30,095 nt of DNA, from NCBI GenBank assembly GCA_910585395.1, contig CAJUCK010000028.1, positions 1-30,095 on the forward strand. The letters run 5' to 3'. Source of the DNA: an uncultured Lachnospiraceae bacterium (GTDB taxonomy: Bacteria > Bacillota > Clostridia > Lachnospirales > Lachnospiraceae). Positions 16,539 to 24,071 of the stretch are shown here, one piece after another; within the stretch, counting starts at the first letter, position 1; every line of letters starts with the position of its first letter. Under the pieces are notes generated by a model. That model was not told where the DNA came from, made no database searches, and saw only the letters and a program-made list of their open reading frames with translations. Made by a program: the position numbers and the translations under genes.

Positions 16539-17986
16539 AAGGAAGAAGTTATCTATGTGGTTTTGCACTTGCCCTGCTGCTGTTTATCTGCTGCTTTATG
16601 GACGTCCATGCTGAAAACCGTATTTCCATTGATGCCAGCCATAAATACCGGGGAATGAACGCCTCCTTTGCCAAAGGTTATGAGCCGGCCGTTGAAAAAG
16701 ATACGATGTTATTGGTGGTTCCTTTTCTGACAGAGGAAAACATGCAGAAAAATCAGATACGTGTAGGAATTGATTTTGAAAAGCAGGAAAACGGACCTTT
16801 TTACTATAAAAACTATCAGAAACAGGTAAAGAGGCAGGAGAATGGAGTGTATCTGTATCAATGTAAGCTGAAATTAAAAAAGGACCGGGTCAATGGGCAG
16901 TATCCTCTGCATTTATGGGCAGAAGGAAAACCAAAGCAGCAGGATGAAGCAATTCGTCAGAAATTTACGATCTATGTGGAAATTATAGATGGAATATCAC
17001 AGGCCAGTGGAAAAGAAGTGAAAGACGTAATTCAAAATCTTAAAGAGGAAGATAATGTTATGGAAGAACCAGCAGCATCTCTGCCGGAGGAAAATGTTTC
17101 GCAAGGAGACGAGAAAACCAGCCAGCCCCGGCTTCTTGTGGGAAAAAACAGCCTGCAGGGAAAGCCGTTAGAAGCCGGAAGCAGTCAGCTGTGGAATTTC
17201 ACTATACAAAACTGCAGCAGTTATGTTTCTCTGGAAAATGTGAAGGTTACTTTGCTGACAGACAATCGTGATATTATATTTGAGAAAACTGCATGGTATT
17301 TTGAGAAAGTATCAAAAAAAGCGGAGATGGATTTGTCGCAGAATTTAAATATCGCCAAAAAGTCTGCAGCAGAAATTGTGCCGCTGCAGTTTCAGATTGA
17401 ATATGAGGACAGCAGGGGCAACAGCTACAGTTCTGAGGAAACAGTAAATTTATGGGTCAGCCAGCCGCAGCAGGCAGAACTTTCTGGACTTACGTTTCCT
17501 GAGAATATCTATGCAGATGATACCGTCATGATGGCGTTTCAGATTCAGAATACAGGGCTCGCCACTATTTATAATGCCAAGGTGCGCCTGCAGGGCCAAG
17601 GTTTGTTTCCTCGAGGGGAACTCTTTTTGGGGAATCTGGAGGGCGGTACATCACAGCCGGGAGAACTGCAGGTATTTGCAGGGACATTAGATATGGATAA
17701 TCAGGGAAATATCATAGAAGGGAAAGACAAGTACGGAGATACGGAGGGCACGGTGACATTTTCCTATGAGGATGAACAAGGACAGGTGATAGAGCAGACG
17801 ATGGAAATCCATACTTCCATCAAAGAACCTGAAATTGTGGAATTAAAAGTGGAAAAGGAGGCGCCTGAGACGAATCAATGGTGGATTACGATAGTGGCAG
17901 GTATTATTCTGATGCTGGTGCTGGTGATTATCTGCCTGTATCTTCGGATGAAATTTTATCAGAGAATGAGACAGTCAAATACTTGA
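16535..17986 (+). CDS. Exported membrane-anchored protein with COG1361/CARDB-like Ig domains
   Basis: This is a 483-residue protein with a signal peptide (cleavage likely after VHA, residue 26). An N-terminal beta-rich region (about 27-150) is followed by a Glu/Pro-rich linker (165-200) and two Ig-like CARDB/COG1361-type modules (about 205-310 and 315-435). A C-terminal membrane segment (about 451-472) and a short basic cytoplasmic tail complete it. Proteins of this layout often occur with ABC transporters in clostridia and probably act outside the membrane as partners. Translational coupling to the ATPase (ATGA overlap) supports that here. The cargo or ligand is unknown. Confidence 0.85.
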   Translation: MKGRSYLCGFALALLLFICCFMDVHAENRISIDASHKYRGMNASFAKGYEPAVEKDTMLLVVPFLTEENMQKNQIRVGIDFEKQENGPFYYKNYQKQVKRQENGVYLYQCKLKLKKDRVNGQYPLHLWAEGKPKQQDEAIRQKFTIYVEIIDGISQASGKEVKDVIQNLKEEDNVMEEPAASLPEENVSQGDEKTSQPRLLVGKNSLQGKPLEAGSSQLWNFTIQNCSSYVSLENVKVTLLTDNRDIIFEKTAWYFEKVSKKAEMDLSQNLNIAKKSAAEIVPLQFQIEYEDSRGNSYSSEETVNLWVSQPQQAELSGLTFPENIYADDTVMMAFQIQNTGLATIYNAKVRLQGQGLFPRGELFLGNLEGGTSQPGELQVFAGTLDMDNQGNIIEGKDKYGDTEGTVTFSYEDEQGQVIEQTMEIHTSIKEPEIVELKVEKEAPETNQWWITIVAGIILMLVLVIICLYLRMKFYQRMRQSNT

Positions 17987-17999
17987 TAGAAATGAAGCG

Positions 18000-18662
18000 A
18001 TGAAAATGAAAAGACGTAATATTTATAAAGATATTGTATTTCTGGCACTGGGGTGTATTTTCATGATCTGGACGGCGCATGTGGTAAATTTCTGGAAACA
18101 GCAGCAGAAATCCTTTACATTTTGTATTCAGTCGCAGACAGAGTTCACAGACGATGCGGTAAAAGAACTGGAAAAATTGACTGGGCTTTATCAATTTACA
18201 CCTACTGCCTCCTGTAATTTGACACTGCAGCTTGAAGAGTACACCATGGAAACGGTGATTACAGGAATAGAGCTGAAATCATATCCTCTGAGATGGGAAT
18301 CAGCACAGCAAGAATATCGAAGAGGGACCGCGCCGATTTTGTTTTTTGGCCAGGAAGCGTTCCAGGGGTTTGCAGATGTAAATGGAACGGCTCCCGGGAA
18401 GAGTCAGGTTTTGGAGTGGATCAGCCGCTATCAGGAATTGGAGTTAAATCTGGCGCAAGAATCAGGTCAGGAGTTGAGAGGAAAAATATCTGGTATTTTG
18501 GAGGAACCGTCTGCAGGAATTTATATGGACTGGGAACAAATGCGGGAAATTTACGGAAAATCAGTAAAAATAACTGGAGGTGTCGTGAAAATTCGGGGAA
18601 AGCAGAATATGGAAAAGGCCAGGGAAATTCTGGAGGGAAGCGGATTTTTAGTGGAATTTTAG
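18000..18662 (+). CDS. Single-pass exported protein, possible MacB-like extracytoplasmic core
   Basis: This is a 220-residue protein with one N-terminal membrane segment (about residues 13-32). The rest is beta-rich and likely extracytoplasmic. Stretches such as PILFFGQEAFQGFAD and the last part, ending in GVVKIRGKQNMEKAREILEGSGFLVEF, resemble in style the periplasmic core of MacB/FtsX transporters, where the latter segment would be an alpha/beta subdomain. The permease helices of such proteins are absent. This likeness is an inference. The start at 18000 has no strong ribosome binding site and lies 13 nt after the previous stop, so it probably relies on coupling. It is the last gene of the six-gene operon; a strong hairpin follows. 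Confidence 0.75.
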   Translation: MKMKRRNIYKDIVFLALGCIFMIWTAHVVNFWKQQQKSFTFCIQSQTEFTDDAVKELEKLTGLYQFTPTASCNLTLQLEEYTMETVITGIELKSYPLRWESAQQEYRRGTAPILFFGQEAFQGFADVNGTAPGKSQVLEWISRYQELELNLAQESGQELRGKISGILEEPSAGIYMDWEQMREIYGKSVKITGGVVKIRGKQNMEKAREILEGSGFLVEF

Positions 18663-18687
18663 CAGAAATTTAAACGAGCATAAATAT

Positions 18688-18742
18688 AAGTCGATATAAA
18701 TTTATTGAATTACAATAAATTTATATTGACTTTTTTGTTTTT
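18688..18742 (+). terminator. Terminator of the six-gene operon, 20-bp arms and T-tract
   Basis: The arm at 18688-18707 (AAGTCGATATAAATT...) pairs with 18713-18732 around an AATTA loop. There is one non-Watson-Crick position (a G-U wobble in RNA), and TTTTTTGTTTTT follows. The downstream arm contains the -35 hexamer of the next promoter, so the same DNA could also act as an operator. Confidence 0.8.
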
Positions 18743-18754
18743 GGGGAGTATGAT
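18726..18754 (+). promoter_or_regulatory. Promoter of the DUF2975 / XRE / DUF4153 operon
   Basis: TTGACT (18726-18731), a 17-nt spacer made mostly of T and G, and TATGAT (18749-18754). The -35 lies inside the right arm of the preceding terminator. The symmetric AT-rich arms could be bound by the XRE regulator of this operon. Confidence 0.7.
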
Positions 18755-18790
18755 AATGAAAAAAATGAAATGGATAAGAGGAGGGATATT

Positions 18791-19270
18791 ATGACACAGA
18801 AGAGTTTAAGCGCCTGGCTTAAAGCTGTTATTCTGGGGATTGCATTTTGTGGAGTGATTCTCTGCGGTGTTCTGCTTCCTACGATTGGAAAAGATATTAT
18901 TACAGAGAATCCAGAGTTTTCAAGCTGGTACCGTCCATGGTTTGCCGTGTTGTGGATTGCGGCGGCTCCCTGTTACCTGGCGTTGTATAATGGCTGGAAA
19001 GTTACTGTGGAAATAGGCAGAGACCGTTCCTTTTCTATGGAAAATGCAATTTACCTGAAACGGATCAGTATGCTTGCCATTGCAGACACAGCATATTTTT
19101 TCCTTGCAAATTTGCTGCTTTTTTTTATGAATATGAATCATCCGGGGATTTTTATTGCCTCCCTTTTTGTCGATTTTACAGGAGCGGTCATTGCGGTAGT
19201 GGCGGCAGCATTGTCTCATCTGGTGCAGAAAGCGGCGGTGATGCAGCAGGAAAATGATTTGACGATTTAA
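18791..19270 (+). CDS. DUF2975 family membrane protein
   Basis: This is a 159-residue membrane protein with four hydrophobic segments (about 11-30, 45-65, 88-110 and 117-140). The NAIYLKRISMLAIADTAYF stretch and the coupling with a small XRE regulator are typical of DUF2975, as in the yoaS-yozG pair of Bacillus subtilis. The start at 18791 has GGAGGG 5 nt upstream; an in-frame ATG at 18770 lacks one. The biochemical role of the family is not known; these proteins are thought to work with the adjacent regulator in envelope or stress responses. The regulator gene follows after 35 nt. Confidence 0.92.
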   Translation: MTQKSLSAWLKAVILGIAFCGVILCGVLLPTIGKDIITENPEFSSWYRPWFAVLWIAAAPCYLALYNGWKVTVEIGRDRSFSMENAIYLKRISMLAIADTAYFFLANLLLFFMNMNHPGIFIASLFVDFTGAVIAVVAAALSHLVQKAAVMQQENDLTI

Positions 19271-19305
19271 AATCTTATCTGCGAAAAAAGAACAGGAGAA
19301 ACCAT

Positions 19306-19536
19306 ATGGCGATTATTATCAATATAGATGTAATGCTGGCAAAACGGAAAATGAGCGTGACAGAACTCTCTGAAAAAGTCGGCATAACGATGGCGAACAT
19401 TTCAATTTTAAAAAATGGCAGAGCGAAGGCTATTAAAGTGGATACACTGGATAAAGTCTGTCGGGCGTTACAGTGCCAGCCTGGTGAAATTATAGAGTGG
19501 AAAGATGAGGAATTATGTGATGGAGAAGGAAAATAA
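19306..19536 (+). CDS. Small XRE/Cro-CI family regulator (YozG-like)
   Basis: This 76-residue protein is essentially one helix-turn-helix domain: MLAKRKMSVTELSEKVG, then ITMANISILKNGRAKAI and TLDKVCRALQCQPGEIIEW. This is the usual form of the regulator paired with DUF2975 membrane proteins. It has a good ribosome binding site (AGGAGA). It overlaps the start of the next gene. It probably autoregulates its operon, possibly at the symmetric sequence at 18688-18732; that link is by position only. Confidence 0.93.
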   Translation: MAIIINIDVMLAKRKMSVTELSEKVGITMANISILKNGRAKAIKVDTLDKVCRALQCQPGEIIEWKDEELCDGEGK

Positions 19537-21187
19537 AGAAATAAAAAGTTACCAGGAAAACACAGAAGCAGATCAGCAAAAAATGGAACAGTTTCAGAAT
19601 AATCAAGAAATCGTACAGGTGAAATCCAGACAGAGCAATCCTGTGATGGGGGAAAACGCATGGCTTTTTCTGATAATGGCATTGATTTACAGTCTTTGTT
19701 TTGCATTTGCATTTTACCGAAATTATATTAGCATTACGTTTCCACTGATTACGGCGGCAACGCTGTCTGCATGTGGATTATTTCTGAGAAAAAGCAATAT
19801 ACCGTGGAAAAAGTCTAACTGGTGGTATGTACTGTGCTGTATGATTCTGGGAATCAGCACTTTCCTGACGGCAAATATTTTTGTAATATTTTTTAACACG
19901 GTGGGAATTCTTCTGCTGATTACCGTATTTATGCTTCGTCAAGTGTATGATGACAGCAGATGGGGATTTGGACAGTATCTGGCAAATATGATTTTTCTCT
20001 ATCTAAATATGATACCTGAGGTGGCAAGACCTTTTATTCATCTGGCAGACTCTCTGAAAAAGAGGCGGAAGCAGCAGAACAAAAAAAAGACAGCGCTCTA
20101 TATACTGCTGGGAGTGCTGATAGGATTTCCCATGATGATCGTAGTGATTATCCTTTTAAGCAGTGCGGACCAGATTTTTTCTCAAGTAGTGGGAGACTTG
20201 TGTTATAAGCTCTGGGAACAAATTTTGTTTTCTCCCAATGCATTTCTGGTAACATTTCTTATGGTAATTGGATTTTTTGGGATTTACAGTTTTCTTTCGG
20301 CGCTGGCATTGAACAATATGCCTCAATGGAACAGCAAAAGAAACAAACAGAATCCAATCACTGCAATTACCTTTTTGTCCATGGTGACAGTGATTTATCT
20401 GATTTTCTGTGTAATTCAGGTAGTGTTTCTGTTTACTGGAGGCGTGCTGCTGCCAGCAGGATATACTTACGCAGAGTATGCTCGTCAGGGATTTTTTCAA
20501 TTATTGGTCGTCTGCATCTTCAATCTGATTCTGGCGCTTTGTGCGATGTCCCTGTTTGAAGTAAATAAAATCTTAAAAGGTCTGCTGCTGCTCTGCTCTG
20601 GCTGTACGTATATCATGATTGCGTCCAGTGCATTTCGGATGATTTTATATATCAGTACCTACCATCTGAGCTTCTTGCGGGTGCTTGTGCTGTGGTTCCT
20701 TGCCATGCTTGTGCTGCTGATGGGCGGTGTGGTGCGGACTGTTCTAAAACCAGAATTTGGGTTGTTTCGTTACAGTATGATAGTGGTAACGTTCTGCTAT
20801 CTGGTATTTTCCTGTGGGAGGCCAGATGTTCTGGTGGCAGAATATAATATGGCGCATATGAAAGAAGATATCAGCTATGAGGATCTGGAATACCTTGCAA
20901 AGCTTTCTTTAGATACCTTGCCGATTTTAAACAGGTATGATTTTAAACATGAGAACTGTACCTGTGCGGGAGGTGAATATGTTGAGGAATACGATTACTA
21001 TGAACCATCTCTGATCTGGGAATATAACAGTGAAACAGAAAGGCCTGTTCTGTTAGGCTGCAGACGCTGTTTGCTGAACCAAAGATTTCATGAAGTGCTG
21101 GAGGACACAAAGGATATGAATATGAGAACTTTTCATTTCTCGAAATATCTGGCAAGGAATACCGCTCAAAAATTATTTGTTCAATAA
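19520..21187 (+). CDS. DUF4153/DUF4173 family polytopic membrane protein
   Basis: This is a 555-residue protein with a charged N-terminus (about 40 residues), then about 11-12 hydrophobic segments and a 110-residue polar C-terminus containing CTCAG and a CRRC pair. The TYAEYARQGFFQLL motif before a membrane helix is characteristic of DUF4173 proteins. The start at 19520 was chosen because GAGGA stands 8 nt upstream; an in-frame ATG at 19505 lacks a site. Either start overlaps the XRE gene, which implies coupling. The family's function is unknown; it regularly accompanies DUF2975/XRE or kinase genes. A hairpin follows the stop. Confidence 0.9.
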   Translation: MEKENKEIKSYQENTEADQQKMEQFQNNQEIVQVKSRQSNPVMGENAWLFLIMALIYSLCFAFAFYRNYISITFPLITAATLSACGLFLRKSNIPWKKSNWWYVLCCMILGISTFLTANIFVIFFNTVGILLLITVFMLRQVYDDSRWGFGQYLANMIFLYLNMIPEVARPFIHLADSLKKRRKQQNKKKTALYILLGVLIGFPMMIVVIILLSSADQIFSQVVGDLCYKLWEQILFSPNAFLVTFLMVIGFFGIYSFLSALALNNMPQWNSKRNKQNPITAITFLSMVTVIYLIFCVIQVVFLFTGGVLLPAGYTYAEYARQGFFQLLVVCIFNLILALCAMSLFEVNKILKGLLLLCSGCTYIMIASSAFRMILYISTYHLSFLRVLVLWFLAMLVLLMGGVVRTVLKPEFGLFRYSMIVVTFCYLVFSCGRPDVLVAEYNMAHMKEDISYEDLEYLAKLSLDTLPILNRYDFKHENCTCAGGEYVEEYDYYEPSLIWEYNSETERPVLLGCRRCLLNQRFHEVLEDTKDMNMRTFHFSKYLARNTAQKLFVQ

Positions 21188-21203
21188 AGATGTTAGTTTC
21201 AAG

Positions 21204-21223
21204 AGGGTGCGATGCACCCTTTT
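21204..21223. terminator. Hairpin between convergent genes, possibly bidirectional
   Basis: GGGTGC, a GAT loop and GCACCC, followed by TTTT on the plus strand. It lies between the stops of the DUF4153 gene (plus) and the BceB-like gene (minus). The plus-strand tail is the better one. Confidence 0.7.
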
Positions 21224-21229
21224 GACGTC

Positions 21230-23119
21230 TTAATCGAAGATGCCAGTCTTACTACATTCATGATTGGTAAGGAGAGTGGTGATGAGAAATTGCAAGATAA
21301 ATATAAGAAGAGAAACAAAAACGGCGCAGATTAATCCATTGTGTCCATAATGATATACGGCATTCATGCTGAAATTATAAAAAATTCCGAAAGCGCTTCC
21401 CAAGAATAAAGCAGGAAAATAGCAGCAAAAATTCTTCTTTAATAAAATCTTCTGCATCTGTCTGTAAGTGAGTCCGATCCGATATAAGTTCCAAAGAATA
21501 CGCTTTTCTTCTTTAAATTCTGACTTAATTTTAAAGTATATGGTAACATTCGCAGCAGCAAAAAACATCAGATCTACAAATAATATCCAAAAAATAAATA
21601 CCTGGGAAGCCTGTTTCTCAACAGTATATGTCTCTATTTTAGAAGAAAGCGAGAATAAATATTGATCTTCTTCTGAAAGGTTATTTAATTCTGCCATAGA
21701 ATTCTGCAGACTGGCTATTGCCGGACCAGAAATTTTCCAATTGTCTAAATTTATCAGAACTGCAGTTTGAAATAAAAAGTCCTCTGAAAAGTTTTTTATC
21801 TTCTGATAATCTTTATCGTTTACGATGATGGTCATGTCAGCCAGACTTTTACAGGAATTAAATAAAATTTCAACTTTTTGTTCCTGAAGCCTAAGAAGCA
21901 TTTTTTGCTGATTTTTTAGAGGTATCTCTAACATTTGCACTGGCGTCAGGGAATGTTCATATCCATCATTGAAATCTTCCTGAAACAGCTGGATGTACGT
22001 TCCCTCGTCAGCCTGATAATTTTTCCCCAGCTTTTTATTGATCTCCTGTACAGATATGATATTGAACGCCCCATTTCTTAAAACATGCAGATTTTCCCGG
22101 CTGTTGATCGAAACACCGTGGCTGTTTAATATGCGTTCTAATTCTTTTTGGCTTATCTGATTAATGGTCTCGTTCTGCACATAGAACAAATCATATGGTG
22201 AACGATTAATTGCGCAGGAGACAGAATTTGAATAGAGCGTGATGCTGAGGCCGGAAAAAAATATTAATAGGCTGAATAAGCAGGCGGACAGAAAAGTCAC
22301 AGTTTTCCAGGACTTTACGTACTGTAGAAGGAAGCAAATACTGATTTTCCATTCCTTTCTTATATCTTTTGGCATGCCAGAATCAAAATTATATATTGCC
22401 ACAGCGATTCCTATGATAGAAATACCCATACTCAGAAGACCAAGATCTGTGTTTTTAGAATAGTATACGTAAAGCATGACTAACAGGGAAATAAAGAAGA
22501 TTCCGCCCCCTATCACCAGTCTGAGCAGAGAACTGTTTTTCTTTTGCTCTTCTTTATACTTTGCTTTCAATAATTCTGAGAGATTGGCTTTCATGAGCTG
22601 TATGGCATTAATTAATAAATTGACAAGGATTACCACAGCGTACAGAATGATGGCAGCGGCATAGGGAGCCATATGAAATTCCCATTGGACTGCAGTAAGA
22701 CCGATGGCATTGCAAAGAAACAAGAAGAAGAGAAACGCAAGCCCGCTTCCGCCTGCAAGACCAATGATGCAGCCGGTAGAACTTACTATCAGGCATTGTA
22801 TAAACATGTTGATCATCACTTCCGCTTCGGTCATTCCCAAAATCATAAGAATGGAATATTCTTGTTTTCTTTCTTTTAAGAAAGTTTCATAGGCATAAGG
22901 AAGGAAACAGATGGTAAACAGGCAGACTAATGCTGCAGGTGCAAGTATATTATTGGAAATTGCGCTGTCAATTTTATAATTGTGCATAAGAGAATTATTA
23001 CTGCAGACAGACAAAAATGCCAAGAGAAATGACATGGTAAAAATATGGCAGTACAGATACAGCATATATGATCTGCCATTAAACCGAATCATTTTAAAAA
23101 GTATTTTAAGAAATTCCAT
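21230..23119 (-). CDS. BceB-like FtsX-family ABC permease
   Basis: This is a 629-residue permease with about ten hydrophobic segments. An extracytoplasmic domain of about 210 residues lies between segments 7 and 8, the layout of BceB-type transporters that handle peptide antibiotics targeting lipid II-cycle intermediates. The ATG at 23119 has AGGCGG upstream; a GTG at 23128 is possible. It overlaps the 3' end of its ATPase gene by 14 nt. No BceRS-type kinase is next to it, which is unusual for the family; the kinase at 6356 has a large sensor and is not of the BceS type. Inferred role: removal of, or resistance to, cell-wall-active peptides. The substrate is unknown. Confidence 0.92.
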   Translation of the reverse strand: MEFLKILFKMIRFNGRSYMLYLYCHIFTMSFLLAFLSVCSNNSLMHNYKIDSAISNNILAPAALVCLFTICFLPYAYETFLKERKQEYSILMILGMTEAEVMINMFIQCLIVSSTGCIIGLAGGSGLAFLFFLFLCNAIGLTAVQWEFHMAPYAAAIILYAVVILVNLLINAIQLMKANLSELLKAKYKEEQKKNSSLLRLVIGGGIFFISLLVMLYVYYSKNTDLGLLSMGISIIGIAVAIYNFDSGMPKDIRKEWKISICFLLQYVKSWKTVTFLSACLFSLLIFFSGLSITLYSNSVSCAINRSPYDLFYVQNETINQISQKELERILNSHGVSINSRENLHVLRNGAFNIISVQEINKKLGKNYQADEGTYIQLFQEDFNDGYEHSLTPVQMLEIPLKNQQKMLLRLQEQKVEILFNSCKSLADMTIIVNDKDYQKIKNFSEDFLFQTAVLINLDNWKISGPAIASLQNSMAELNNLSEEDQYLFSLSSKIETYTVEKQASQVFIFWILFVDLMFFAAANVTIYFKIKSEFKEEKRILWNLYRIGLTYRQMQKILLKKNFCCYFPALFLGSAFGIFYNFSMNAVYHYGHNGLICAVFVSLLIFILQFLITTLLTNHECSKTGIFD

Positions 23120-23882
23120 GCTGTTCACCGCCTATTTGTTTGAGAAATTCATAGATGTGTTCCAGAAATGCAGTTCGATTTTTATCTCCTTTTTCTAAAA
23201 CGGATGTAATTCTGCCTTCTTTTAATAATATGACCTTGTGACAGTAAGAGGCAGCGTAAGAATCATGGGTTACCATCAAAAGTGTTGCCTGGAATTTCTT
23301 ATTGATTTCTGTCAGATAATCCATAACATCTCTGGTGGATTTTGCATCTAAATTTCCAGTAGGTTCATCTGCCAATATGATCTGAGGAGTATTAATCAAG
23401 GCTCTGGCAATGGCAACGCGCTGCTTTTCCCCTCCCGATATATCTACTATATGCTTGTCTTTAATATCATTAATAGACAAAGTAGCAGAAATTTTCTGCA
23501 GCAGTTCATCACTGTGTCCGCTGTCATTTCCCAATATAAGAGGAAGCAGAATATTATCTTTTACGTTCAGGCTTTCCAGCAAATTAAAATCCTGAAATAT
23601 TAATCCAATATGATTGCGGCGGAATACTGCCATTTCTGACTTATTCATTTTTGTAATTTCCACATCCTGAATCTTAATGCTGCCGCGGTCAGCGCGGTCT
23701 ACGCCGCTTATTAAATTAATCAATGTGGTTTTGCCGCATCCAGAAGCCCCCATAACAGCAGCCATTTCACCAGCCTTAATTGTAACGTTTATGCCTTGTA
23801 ATACTGGCAGCGCATGTCCTTTGCGAAGCGGATAGCTTTTATATAGGTCTGCTATTTTTAAAATATCTGTCTGACAATTCAT
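23106..23882 (-). CDS. BceA-like ABC transporter ATPase
   Basis: This is a 258-residue ATPase of the MacB/BceA/LolD type. It has Walker A GASGCGKT (45-52), a normal Q-loop Gln in LIFQDFNLL, the signature ISGGEKQRVAIARAL, Walker B IILADEPTGNLD and an H-loop His in MVTHDS. The start at 23882 has AGGTGG 8 nt upstream; upstream in-frame GTG codons at 23891 and 23894 lie within that site. It is the first gene of a two-gene minus-strand operon with the FtsX-type permease. Upstream on this strand, a TTGATT with a 17-nt spacer and TAATAT is a weak promoter candidate, and AGCAGG/CCTGCT at 23923-23938 can form a small hairpin in the leader. Confidence 0.95.
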   Translation of the reverse strand: MNCQTDILKIADLYKSYPLRKGHALPVLQGINVTIKAGEMAAVMGASGCGKTTLINLISGVDRADRGSIKIQDVEITKMNKSEMAVFRRNHIGLIFQDFNLLESLNVKDNILLPLILGNDSGHSDELLQKISATLSINDIKDKHIVDISGGEKQRVAIARALINTPQIILADEPTGNLDAKSTRDVMDYLTEINKKFQATLLMVTHDSYAASYCHKVILLKEGRITSVLEKGDKNRTAFLEHIYEFLKQIGGEQHGIS

Positions 23883-23979
23883 AACTGACACCACCTTTTG
23901 ACTTATGGTAAAACGAGTGTGCAGCAGGGCTGCCTGCTATTTCATATTACAATTTCCTGGGATAAAAATCAAATCAAAA

Positions 23980-24020
23980 TTGACATTAACCTGAATCCTT
24001 TATATAATAAATATCAGGTT
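23980..24020 (+). promoter_or_regulatory. Perfect consensus promoter of the diguanylate cyclase gene, with inverted repeat across the -10
   Basis: TTGACA (23980-23985), a 17-nt spacer and TATAAT (24003-24008) match the housekeeping consensus at all twelve positions. AACCTGA (23988-23994) and TCAGGTT (24014-24020) form an inverted repeat that flanks the -10, a likely repressor site. In the transcript only the right arm would be present, so an operator is more likely than an RNA hairpin. Confidence 0.75.
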
Positions 24021-24071
24021 CATAGTATCCTATTTTTCCTACACTACACATAAAATGAGAGGCAGCAAGAA

